This document shows, piece after piece, positions 49,316 to 57,624 of a stretch of DNA of 64,000 nucleotides. The stretch lies in NCBI GenBank assembly GCA_035633215.1, contig DASQFI010000064.1:1-64000 (forward strand). The letters run 5' to 3'. Each line of letters begins with the position of its first letter. Positions within the stretch are counted from its first letter, which is position 1. Position numbers and translations under genes: made by a program. This DNA comes from DASQFI01 sp035633215. Lineage in GTDB: Bacteria > Acidobacteriota > Vicinamibacteria > Vicinamibacterales > SCN-69-37. The notes under the pieces were generated by a model. That model saw nothing but the letters and a program-made list of their open reading frames with translations, made no database searches and was not told the origin of the DNA.

Positions 49316-50815
49316 ATGGGCGTCACGCACACGTCGGTCACGGCGGAGGCGGTCGCGAGCGTCCACTGCGCGATGCGGGTGGGCTCGCCCGACATCTCGT
49401 TCATCCCCGATCGCGACCCGGCCGTCATCGTCAACGACGTGCACTCGCAACTGAACGAGACGCGTGTCGCGGCGATCGTGAAGCCGGCCAACATCGACGA
49501 TCTCCGCGTCGTGCTCGACGCGGCCACACAGTCAGGCCGATCGATCTCGATCGCCGGCGGGCGCCATGCGATGGGCGGCCAGCAGTTCGGTACCGGCACC
49601 CTGCTCGTCGATACGCGCGCGCTCGACAGGGTGCTGGCCTTCGACACCACCGCCGGCCACGTCACGGTCGAGGGCGGCGTGCAGTGGCCGGCGCTGCTGA
49701 GTTATCTCGAACGTGCGCAGGCGCAAAGCGCGCGGCCGTGGGGAATCTATCAGAAGCAAACCGGCGCCGATCGGTTCAGCCTGGCCGGCGCGTTGTCCAG
49801 CAACATTCACGGGCGCGGTCTGACGCTCAAACCGATTGTCCAACAGGTCGAGTCGTTCGACCTGATGGATCACAGCGGCGACGTGCTCCGTTGCTCGAGA
49901 ACCGAGCACCCGGAGTTGTTCCGGCTGGCGATCGGCGGCTATGGCCTGTTTGGGGTGATCACGTGCGTGACGCTTCGCCTCCGCCCGCGCGTCAGGGTTC
50001 GACGCATCGTCAGGATGGCCTCGAGCGCCGACGTGATTCCGCTCCTCGACGCCCGCGCACACGCGGGGGGCTTGTACGGCGACTACCAGTTCGTGATCGA
50101 CGCGGGCAGCGCGGACTATCTCCGGCGCGGCATCCTGTCGTGCTATCAGCCCGTATCCAATGACACGCCGCTGACCGTCGATCCGGTGCGGTTCACGCAG
50201 GAGGACTGGGCCCGCCTGACGTTCTATTCACACGCCGACAAACGGCACGCGTTCGATCTCTACTCCCGCAAATATCTGCAGACGTCCGGACAGGTGTACT
50301 GGTCGGACTCGCAACTGTTCTCCTCGTACGTCGACAACTACCACGCCGATCTCGATCGGGCTCTGGGCGCCTGCACCAAAGGGACGGAGATGATCACCGA
50401 GCTCTACGTCCCGCCCGATCGGTTTCCGGCGTTCATGGAGGACGCGCGCTCGGCACTTCGCCACCACCGCGCCGACGTCATCTACGGCACAGTTCGACTG
50501 ATCGAGCCAGACGACGAGACCATGCTCCGCTGGGCGCGCGAGCGCTACGCCTGCATCGTCTTCAACCTGCACGTCGAGCACACGCCGCAGGCCGTGGCTC
50601 GCGCGGCCGATGCGTTCCGCGATCTCATCGACCTGGCCATCGCCCGGAACGGCAGCTATTACCTCACCTATCATCGGTGGGCGCGCCGCGATCAAGTCGA
50701 CCGCTGCTACCCGCAGATGCGCGAATTCCTCGCGGCGAAACGTCGATTCGATCCCCGCGAGCTGTTCCAGAGCGACTGGTATCGCCACTATCGCCGCATG
50801 TTCGGCAAAGACTGA
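49316..50815 (+). CDS. FAD-linked oxidase (VAO/GlcD-like family)
   Basis: 499 residues from the ATG at 49316; a GTG at 49283 adds 11. The PCMH-type FAD domain reads RVAAIVKPANIDDLRVVLDA, SISIAGGRHAMGGQQFGTGT, HVTVEGGVQWPALLSYLERA, RFSLAGALSSNIHGRGLTLK and LAIGGYGLFGVITCVTLRLR. GRHAMG with His may carry covalent FAD. The C-terminal cap ends FDPRELFQSDWYRHYRRMFG. The family oxidises alcohols, hydroxy acids, sugars or alkaloids; no substrate is evident here. Soluble, single gene. Confidence 0.85.
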   Translation: MGVTHTSVTAEAVASVHCAMRVGSPDISFIPDRDPAVIVNDVHSQLNETRVAAIVKPANIDDLRVVLDAATQSGRSISIAGGRHAMGGQQFGTGTLLVDTRALDRVLAFDTTAGHVTVEGGVQWPALLSYLERAQAQSARPWGIYQKQTGADRFSLAGALSSNIHGRGLTLKPIVQQVESFDLMDHSGDVLRCSRTEHPELFRLAIGGYGLFGVITCVTLRLRPRVRVRRIVRMASSADVIPLLDARAHAGGLYGDYQFVIDAGSADYLRRGILSCYQPVSNDTPLTVDPVRFTQEDWARLTFYSHADKRHAFDLYSRKYLQTSGQVYWSDSQLFSSYVDNYHADLDRALGACTKGTEMITELYVPPDRFPAFMEDARSALRHHRADVIYGTVRLIEPDDETMLRWARERYACIVFNLHVEHTPQAVARAADAFRDLIDLAIARNGSYYLTYHRWARRDQVDRCYPQMREFLAAKRRFDPRELFQSDWYRHYRRMFGKD

Positions 50816-50836
50816 TGTGGCCGGGGCTCGCCCGCC

Positions 50837-51721
50837 CTACATCTTGAAGACCTTCCTCAGCCACTGCAGCCGATCCCGGGTCGCGTCGGCGTCGAGCTCG
50901 TGTCCGCTCGTGTACCAGCCGACGCCCTTGGGCTCGCGCGCGGCCGCGACGAGCAGATCGGCCCGCGCCTTCGCGACATGTTCATCCTTCGTCGCGAACT
51001 GCAACAGCACCGGTACTTGCAGCTTCGCGAGATAGCGCACCGGGTCGAGCGGGGCGAGCTCGTCGATGAATTTCTGCCTCGCGTCGGGTGGCATCGCCGG
51101 TCCGTAGAGGAACCAGTCACTGAACGACGGCGCCCCGGCCATGAAGACGAACGCGCGGACGCGTTTGTCGTTGGCGGCCTCGAGCACGCCGTACATCGCG
51201 CCGAAGTCGTGGCCGACGTACGCCACGCGCGCGGGATCGATGTTCGGCTGCGCCAGCAGGACGTCCAGCGCGCGGCAGAGGTCCTTCACCTGCTGCACCG
51301 AGCGCGCGTAGTCCTCCTCGCGCTTGCGCTTCTTGAAGTACTCCGGATCCGACCAGGGCGTGTCGATCAGCAGAGAGACGACATCGGAACCCGCCAGATC
51401 GACGGCATCAGGGATGAACTGCGTGCGGTTGGAGGTCGGACGCGGTGGACCGTACCAGTGCACGAACAGCACCGCCGGTCGGCGGGTGTGTCCGGCCGGT
51501 TTCGGCTCGACCAACGTCGCGTTGTTGCGGACGCCCGGCTCGAGCATCGCGTACGAGATGTCCCGCAGGACGGCGCTCCCCTGCTCTCGCCGCCCTGTCT
51601 CCTTGACGTCGAGCGGTGGACGCCGCGTGTCTTCGAACGTCAAGGTCGCCTGCCCATCCGACGAAACGGAGGCGGCGACGAACAGGACTGCCAGTCTCAG
51701 ACTGCGTGGAAAGATGACCAT
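50837..51721 (-). CDS. Exported alpha/beta hydrolase with Asp at the nucleophile position
   Basis: 294 residues with a signal peptide (LRLAVLFVAASVSSDG). Alpha/beta hydrolase core: RRPAVLFVHWYGPPRPTSNR (oxyanion loop), DVLLAQPNIDPARVAYVGHD, FGAMYGVLEA with nucleophile elbow G-H-D172-F-G, LQVPVLLQFATKDEHVAKAR (acid strand) and WYTSGHELDADATRDRL (catalytic His). In dienelactone hydrolases the elbow carries Cys and in lipases Ser; Asp is the nucleophile of dehalogenases and epoxide hydrolases. Periplasmic; substrate unknown. Confidence 0.8.
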   Translation of the reverse strand: MVIFPRSLRLAVLFVAASVSSDGQATLTFEDTRRPPLDVKETGRREQGSAVLRDISYAMLEPGVRNNATLVEPKPAGHTRRPAVLFVHWYGPPRPTSNRTQFIPDAVDLAGSDVVSLLIDTPWSDPEYFKKRKREEDYARSVQQVKDLCRALDVLLAQPNIDPARVAYVGHDFGAMYGVLEAANDKRVRAFVFMAGAPSFSDWFLYGPAMPPDARQKFIDELAPLDPVRYLAKLQVPVLLQFATKDEHVAKARADLLVAAAREPKGVGWYTSGHELDADATRDRLQWLRKVFKM

Positions 51722-51807
51722 TCACGTATTTCACCACGAAGCGGTGGGACGGCAGCCGTCGCCTTCATCCGCGGGCTGGCGTAACATCTAGGCCGAGCAC
51801 AGAGTCA

Positions 51808-51841
51808 CAAGGCAGAAGGCAGAAGGCAGAAGGCAGAAACG
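51808..51841. repeat. Short tandem repeat (AAGGCAG)
   Basis: Four tandem copies of a 7-mer (AAGGCAG/GAAGGCA phase). A similar AAGGCAGAAGGCAAAAGGCAG stretch lies between the sigma factor and its downstream gene at 34424-34444. No function seen. Confidence 0.8.
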
Positions 51842-51873
51842 CTTGCGACCGGCTGAGAGTCCGGCCGTCGATT

Positions 51874-53580
51874 TTGAGAGTCCGTCCCCGATACGCCCTC
51901 GCGATTCTTCTCGCGCTGGCCGTGCTCCACACGTGGCCGATCGCGGCCGCGCCCTGGCGACATTCGCTGAATCACAACGCCGACGCGCAGCTCTGCGCCT
52001 GGACGATCGCGTGGATCGCGCACACGCTGCCGCGCGACCCGGCGCACGTCTTCGACGGCAACATCTTCGCGCCCGAGCCGGCGACCCTCACGTACTCCGA
52101 GCCGCTCCTCCCGCAGGCCGTGCTTGGCGCGCCGATCTTGTGGCTGGGCGGCTCGCCCGTACTCGCGTTCAACATGGTGCTCATCGCGGGCCTCGTGCTC
52201 ACGGCCTGGAGCGCGTGGTTCGTGGTCTGGAAATGGACGGGCTCGACGAATGCGGCGCTCGTGGCCGGCGCTCTGGCGGCGTTCAACGTCCACCTGCTGA
52301 CACGGCTGCCCCATCTCCAGGCCGCGCACGCGTGGGGATTGCCGTTGACGATCTACTTCGCGTCCCGTCTGGTCGAACGAACCACGGCTCGTGACGTTGT
52401 GCTGCTCGGACTGGTCGTGGCGGGAACAGCCGCGAACTCCATCTACTGGCTCGCCCTGGCCGGCCTCATCGTTGTCGTCTCAATCGCGGTCGCCACGGCC
52501 ACAGGACGATGGCGCCAGGGACTCGCGATGGCGGCCGCAAGCGGGCTGGGCCTCGCCCTTGCGGCGCCAGCGCTCTGGCCATACCTGCGGGTCGCCGCAT
52601 CGGGAGCGACGCGGCCGATCGAAATGGTCGCCCAGTTTTCCGCGACGCCCAGCGGGTATCTCACCTCGACGAGTCGCCTGCACCGTGGCTGGAGTGCGGT
52701 GTTCTTTCGTGACGACGTCAACGTCCTGTTCGCCGGAATTCTGGCGGTCGCTCTGGCCGCGTTTGGCCTCTGGACGCTTCGCCGCTCTGGCGAACCGCGG
52801 CGCCGGCTCGAGCCGTTCTCATTCTCCAGTAGCGAGCCACCTGCCGGAATTCGGCCGAATGTCTCGCGACCCATGCAGGTTTTGCCCTACGAGGAAATGA
52901 GAACGGTTCTCGCGATTCTGCTTTCGATCGCCGTGATCGGCATCGTCCTGTCGTTCGGACCTGCCACGGGTGTGTATCAGTGGCTGTATGACTGGGCTTT
53001 GCCACTCCGGGGCCTCCGCGCCGCCGCACGATTCGGCTTCCTGTATCTGATCGCGGTTGCGCTCCTGGCCGGAATCGGCGCTGCCTGGCTCGAACGACGG
53101 TTGTCGTCAACCCGCGCACGTACGATGCTGATCGTCGCGCTCCTGGCGGGCGTATCCATCGAGGCCTGGCACAGTCCCATTCGGACGCAGCCGTTCGAGG
53201 GCGTGCCACCGGTGTATTCGCTCGTGGCCGAGGAGACGACGCCCGTGATGCTCGTGGAAGTGCCGTTCTTTCCGGCGGATGCGATCTTCGAAAACGGCGA
53301 GTACGTCCTCAACGCGACCGCGCACTGGAAGCCAGTGATGAACGGCACCAGCGGCGCGACGCCAATGTCCTACCGGCGGCGCGCCGAGAGCTTCTGGTAT
53401 TTCCCGCGCGACTGGGCGATCGAATCGATGAAAAAGGAGGGCGCGACGCACGTCATGGTCCACCTCGAGCGCTTCGGCGCCGAAGCGGCCGAGGTCATGT
53501 CGGCGCTGGCCGGACGGCAGGATTTGCAGCTGCTGGGAGGGGACGCGAAAGGCCACCGGCTCTACAAGTTCGCGAGATAG
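51874..53580 (+). CDS. Polytopic membrane protein, glycosyltransferase-C-like
   Basis: 568 residues from a TTG (51874). About ten transmembrane helices (AILLALAVLHTWPIAAAPW, LVLTAWSAWFVVWKWTGSTN, VVLLGLVVAGTAANSIYWLA). An acidic pair in the first loop (NHNADAQLCAWTIAWIAHTL) occupies the place of the catalytic Asp in GT-C enzymes (PMT/GT39-like). The last 150 residues form a soluble periplasmic domain (VMLVEVPFFPADAIFENGEY, SYRRRAESFWYFPRDWAIES). This pattern fits integral membrane mannosyl- or arabinosyl-transferase-like proteins; activity unproven. Confidence 0.65.
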   Translation: MRVRPRYALAILLALAVLHTWPIAAAPWRHSLNHNADAQLCAWTIAWIAHTLPRDPAHVFDGNIFAPEPATLTYSEPLLPQAVLGAPILWLGGSPVLAFNMVLIAGLVLTAWSAWFVVWKWTGSTNAALVAGALAAFNVHLLTRLPHLQAAHAWGLPLTIYFASRLVERTTARDVVLLGLVVAGTAANSIYWLALAGLIVVVSIAVATATGRWRQGLAMAAASGLGLALAAPALWPYLRVAASGATRPIEMVAQFSATPSGYLTSTSRLHRGWSAVFFRDDVNVLFAGILAVALAAFGLWTLRRSGEPRRRLEPFSFSSSEPPAGIRPNVSRPMQVLPYEEMRTVLAILLSIAVIGIVLSFGPATGVYQWLYDWALPLRGLRAAARFGFLYLIAVALLAGIGAAWLERRLSSTRARTMLIVALLAGVSIEAWHSPIRTQPFEGVPPVYSLVAEETTPVMLVEVPFFPADAIFENGEYVLNATAHWKPVMNGTSGATPMSYRRRAESFWYFPRDWAIESMKKEGATHVMVHLERFGAEAAEVMSALAGRQDLQLLGGDAKGHRLYKFAR

Positions 53581-53611
53581 CGAGCTTCGGTGTTAAATTG
53601 ATCGTTTGTGT

Positions 53612-53687
53612 GGTGAGTGTAGCTCAATGGTAGAGCACCGGACTGTGGCTCCGGTGGTTGCGGGTTCGATCCCCGTCACTCACCCCA
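53612..53687 (+). tRNA. tRNA-His(GTG), CCA encoded
   Basis: Acceptor GTGAGTG/CACTCAC with an extra 5' G (53612) opposite the C73 discriminator, the hallmark of tRNA-His. D arm AGCTCAATGGTAGAGC, anticodon stem CCGGA/TCCGG with GTG, T arm GCGGGTTCGATCCCCGT, CCA at 53685-53687. Stand-alone gene between two protein genes. Confidence 0.95.
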
Positions 53688-53790
53688 ATTCCATTGCCTG
53701 AGTGAATCGATCGCTCTATCGATTGATTGAAGGACCCAAACCAAACAGAGGCCCTGCAGCGACACGCGCGCTGTCTGACGAGTGGTGGAC

Positions 53791-54849
53791 ATGCGTTTTA
53801 CTCGGATGATCACTGCCGTCGATGCGCACGCCGCCGGCATGTTCGGACGTGTGGTAGTCGGCGGTGTCGGCTCACTGCACGTGCCCGGCCGGACGATGTT
53901 CGAGAAGAAGCGGCACATGGAACAGCATCAGGACTGGTTCCGTCGCTTCATGCTGCGCGAGCCGCGAGGGAATCCGGCGGCGATGGTGAATCTGGTGCTG
54001 CCACCGACGGACGGGTCGGCCGATGCCGGCGTCATCATCATGGAGCAAGCCGAGTATTACCCGTCGATGTCGGGCAGCAACGTGATGTGCGTCGTCACCG
54101 TCCTGCTCGAATGCGGGATCGTCGCGATGGCGGAACCCGTCACCCACCTGGTGCTCGAGACACCTGCGGGGCTGGTAAGGGTACGAGCGGACTGCGATGG
54201 CGGTCGCGTGACGGGTGTCACGATCACGAATGTTCCGGCGTTTGCCGCGAGGCTCGACGCGCCGGTTGAGGTCGCCGGTCTCGGCACGGTGTCGGCGGAC
54301 GTCGGCTGGGGCGGGATGTTCTACGTGATTGCGGATGGCGCGCGGCTGGGCTTCCGCCTGACGGCGGACGAGGGGGCCGAGATCGTGGCCGTTGGCGAGC
54401 GCCTGCGCGCGGCCGCACGTGAACAGATCGCCGTGGCGCATCCGGAGAATCCCGCGATCAACCTCATCGAGGGCACGCTCCTGTTCGCGCCGCCTCACAG
54501 CCCCGCCAACTCAGGGCGGAGCGCCGTCGTCGTGCCATCGCCGCTCGGGCGCGGCACGCGAGCGCAGGGGATTCTCGATCGTTCGCCGTGCGGCACCGGA
54601 ACGTCGGCGCAGCTTGCGACGCTGCGCGCGCGCGGACGATGGCCGCTTGGGACCGACTTCCGTCAGGAAGGCATCCTGGACACGGTTTTTGTCGCCCGCG
54701 CGCTTGAGGAAACGCGTGTGGGCCCGCACGCCGCGATCGTCCCGTCGATCTGCGGCCGCGCATGGATCACCGGTTTCGCGCAATACGTGCTCGCGCCGGA
54801 CGATCCATTTCCCGAGGGGTTCATGGTGGGCGACATCTGGCCACTGTGA
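53791..54849 (+). CDS. Proline-racemase-family enzyme, Ser/Cys active-site type
   Basis: 352 residues from the ATG at 53791 (MRFTRMITAVDAHAAGMFGR). The family fold is two similar halves. In place of the first catalytic motif MCGHG it has SMSGSNVMC with S94; the second motif RSPCGTGTSA with C267 is normal. Proline racemases and hydroxyproline epimerases use two Cys; members with Ser or Thr at one position include hydroxyproline dehydratases and other variants. So it probably acts on proline or hydroxyproline but need not be a racemase. Single gene after tRNA-His. Confidence 0.85.
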   Translation: MRFTRMITAVDAHAAGMFGRVVVGGVGSLHVPGRTMFEKKRHMEQHQDWFRRFMLREPRGNPAAMVNLVLPPTDGSADAGVIIMEQAEYYPSMSGSNVMCVVTVLLECGIVAMAEPVTHLVLETPAGLVRVRADCDGGRVTGVTITNVPAFAARLDAPVEVAGLGTVSADVGWGGMFYVIADGARLGFRLTADEGAEIVAVGERLRAAAREQIAVAHPENPAINLIEGTLLFAPPHSPANSGRSAVVVPSPLGRGTRAQGILDRSPCGTGTSAQLATLRARGRWPLGTDFRQEGILDTVFVARALEETRVGPHAAIVPSICGRAWITGFAQYVLAPDDPFPEGFMVGDIWPL

Positions 54850-54881
54850 GCCGCCGGAAAGGCGGGCTCTCGAGACCCACG

Positions 54882-57533
54882 CTACAGCAGCCGCGCCTTT
54901 CGCGTCGCCTTCGCACCCCCGGCCTCGATCGTGACCGTGTACTCCCCCGAGAGGACCGGCTGCTGCTTCGCATCGTGCCCGGTCCACACCGCCCGATTGA
55001 TGCCGACGTTCGCGGGGCCTTCGAAGATGAGCACCGTTGCGCCTCCGGCATCCGCGATCGTGATCCTGGCCCTGCCGTCGGCTTTCTGGGCGAGCCGATA
55101 CTCGAACACCAGACCGTTCGGTTCGTTCAGCGTGTACGCATACCGATCGCCCGACAGCTCGTAGTTGCCCCACGCCTCATCCCTCCTCAGCGCCCTCGAT
55201 CGGACGGTGAAGAAGTGCAGCGGCTGGCCGAGCGTGTTCCCGTCGATCTCGCGCAGCGGACCGATGTGCGTGATGAACAGGCCGCGGCCGAACGTCGCTA
55301 CGACGAGGTCCGCTTCGCGCGGATGAATAACCAGATCGGTCACCGGCACGGCCGGCATGTTCGCCTTCATCCGCACCCATCGGCCGCCGCCGTCGATCGA
55401 GACGAACACGCCCTCGTGCGTGCCCACGAACAGAATGTCCGGATCCGCCGGGTCTTCCGCGATGACGTTCACGGGTTTTCGAGGAAGATTCGCGTGGATC
55501 GCTGTCCACGTCGCGCCGTAATCCGTCGTCTTGAACACGAGCGGGTCCGAACGGTCGAAGCGATACCCCGACTTCGTGACATACGCGGTGCCAGGGGCGT
55601 GCGCCGACGCGACGACGCGGGTCACCCAGTGGTCGGCGGGTCCGCCGGCCGTCGCGATCGCCGGCGTCACGTCGGACCACGTTGCCCCGGCCGTTTGCGT
55701 CACCTGCACCCGGCCGTCATCCGTTCCCGTCCACAGCACGCCCGGCTTTATGGGTGACTCCGCGATGGTCGTCATCGTGCAGAACTGGATTGTCATCCCG
55801 GGCGGGGAGATCTTCGCCTTGTCGTTCGTCGTCAGATCCGGGCTGACTTCTTCCCAGTGATCGCCCCGATCGACCGAGCGGAACAGCACCTGTGCGCCCG
55901 TATAAAGCACGCGACTGTTGTGGGGAGAAATGAGCAGCGGCGGCGTCCAGTTCCACCTGAGGTGCGGCGCTCCTGTCGGGCGCACGGGCTCGATGCGCGT
56001 CCGCGTGTTCGTCCGCGTATCGGCACGATGATGGCCCCCCCACTGGATCGAGTTGTAGACCCAGCGATTGTCGGTGCGATCGACCACGTTGTACATGCCG
56101 TCGTTGTCGCCAACCGTGACCCAGTCCTCGAGACTGATGCGGCCGGACCAGCCATTGCTCGGGCCCTTCCAGGAGTCATGGTCCTGCATGCCACCGTAGA
56201 TGTTGTACGGGGTGTCCATGTCGACATCGATGTCGTAAAACTCACCGCCCAGCAGGTTGGTGTAGTGGTCGGCCGTCTTTCCGCCGTCGTAGGACACGTG
56301 CAATCCCCCGTCGCTGCCCATCAGCATGCGGTTGGAATCCTGCGGGTCGATCCACATCGATCGGAAGTCTCCGAACGCGTTGCGGAACAACACCCGCGCC
56401 TCATACGTCAAGCCGGACCACGTGCGGCCGCTGTCTTCGGAGCCCATAAGCGCATCGCTGCTGATGAACACGCGACGATCGTCGTTCGGATCGACACGGA
56501 TCTGGTTGAACGAGTACCCCGCCTTCGAGCTCACGTCGTCGGTCGCCCGGTTCATCTTCCTCCACGACATTCCGCCATCGTCCGTCCGATAGACCTCGCC
56601 GCCGATGCTGCGTGCAGCGGGTTCCCGTTTGCGCTCGCGGTCCTGGCTCGCCTCGGTTTCGGTGGGCGGACGTTTGCCGAAGTTCTCGAGGACCGCGTAC
56701 AGGACATCCGGGTTCTTCTGATAGAGGTCGAGACCGATACGACCGATCGGTGTTTGCGGAAGACCGTTCGTCAGGCGCGTCCACTGCCCGCCGCCGTCCG
56801 TCGTCTTGAAGATGCCGGTGCCAGGACCTCCCTCGACGAGCCGCCAGGGATGCCGCCGCATGTCGTACGTTGCCGCGTAGAGCGTGTCAGGCCGACGGCG
56901 ATCGATGACGAGGTCGATGACGCCGGTGCGCACGTCGACGTAGAGCACCTTCTTCCAGGTCCGGCCGCCATCGCTGGTCCTGAACACGCCACGCTCTTCG
57001 TTATCGGACCAGAGATGGCCCATCGCGGCGACATACACCATGTCGGGATTCGTCGGATGTATGACGATGCGGGCGATGTGGTGGGAGTCAGGCAGGCCGA
57101 CGTGTTGCCAGGTGGCGCCCGCGTCTGTCGATTTGTACACCCCGTCGCCAGGCATCGACAGCCGCACATTTGACGCGTCGCCGGTCCCGACCCACACGAT
57201 TCGCTCGTCGGACGGCGCCAGGGCGATGGCCCCGATGGAACTGGTTGACTGCCCGTCGAAGATGGGCGCGAACGTCGTGCCGTTGTTCGTCGTCTTCCAC
57301 ACTCCGCCGTACCGCAATGCGACGTAGAACGTATACAGATGAGAACGCCCGGGAGACTCGGGCACTGCGATGTCCTGGACCCACGAGCCCGTTCTGAACG
57401 GGCCGAGATTGCGCCAGGTCAATCCGTTCAGGAAGGCGTCGTCGAAGCCGGCGTGGGATTGGGAGTGGCCGGTGTTCTGACTGGCGAGGCCGAGTACCAG
57501 CGAGACGACGAGCACTGGACCAGTTCGCGTCAT
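54882..57533 (-). CDS. Exported BNR/VPS10-like propeller protein
   Basis: 883 residues from the ATG at 57533, with signal peptide (TGPVLVVSLVLGLASQNTGH). Two large beta-propellers with repeated S/T-x-D-x-G-x-T-W Asp-box motifs (VYKSTDAGATWQHVGLPD, VFRTSDGGRTWKKVL, IFKTTDGGGQWTRLTNG, VFVSIDGGGRWVRMK). A C-terminal FlgD-like/Ig domain follows (RARITIADAGGATVLIFEGP, NRAVWTGHDAKQQPVLSGEY). This architecture is abundant in Acidobacteria and is annotated as sortilin-like or glycosyl hydrolase, but no enzyme activity is established. Outside the cytoplasm. Confidence 0.85.
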   Translation of the reverse strand: MTRTGPVLVVSLVLGLASQNTGHSQSHAGFDDAFLNGLTWRNLGPFRTGSWVQDIAVPESPGRSHLYTFYVALRYGGVWKTTNNGTTFAPIFDGQSTSSIGAIALAPSDERIVWVGTGDASNVRLSMPGDGVYKSTDAGATWQHVGLPDSHHIARIVIHPTNPDMVYVAAMGHLWSDNEERGVFRTSDGGRTWKKVLYVDVRTGVIDLVIDRRRPDTLYAATYDMRRHPWRLVEGGPGTGIFKTTDGGGQWTRLTNGLPQTPIGRIGLDLYQKNPDVLYAVLENFGKRPPTETEASQDRERKREPAARSIGGEVYRTDDGGMSWRKMNRATDDVSSKAGYSFNQIRVDPNDDRRVFISSDALMGSEDSGRTWSGLTYEARVLFRNAFGDFRSMWIDPQDSNRMLMGSDGGLHVSYDGGKTADHYTNLLGGEFYDIDVDMDTPYNIYGGMQDHDSWKGPSNGWSGRISLEDWVTVGDNDGMYNVVDRTDNRWVYNSIQWGGHHRADTRTNTRTRIEPVRPTGAPHLRWNWTPPLLISPHNSRVLYTGAQVLFRSVDRGDHWEEVSPDLTTNDKAKISPPGMTIQFCTMTTIAESPIKPGVLWTGTDDGRVQVTQTAGATWSDVTPAIATAGGPADHWVTRVVASAHAPGTAYVTKSGYRFDRSDPLVFKTTDYGATWTAIHANLPRKPVNVIAEDPADPDILFVGTHEGVFVSIDGGGRWVRMKANMPAVPVTDLVIHPREADLVVATFGRGLFITHIGPLREIDGNTLGQPLHFFTVRSRALRRDEAWGNYELSGDRYAYTLNEPNGLVFEYRLAQKADGRARITIADAGGATVLIFEGPANVGINRAVWTGHDAKQQPVLSGEYTVTIEAGGAKATRKARLL

Positions 57534-57624
57534 GGTGGCGAGGATAACCCACGTCACCGCGGCCTGTGGACGCGAAGCGATGTCTCCTGACGTATCCTGT
57601 CGGCGGTTCGTGGAGGCGTCCAGC

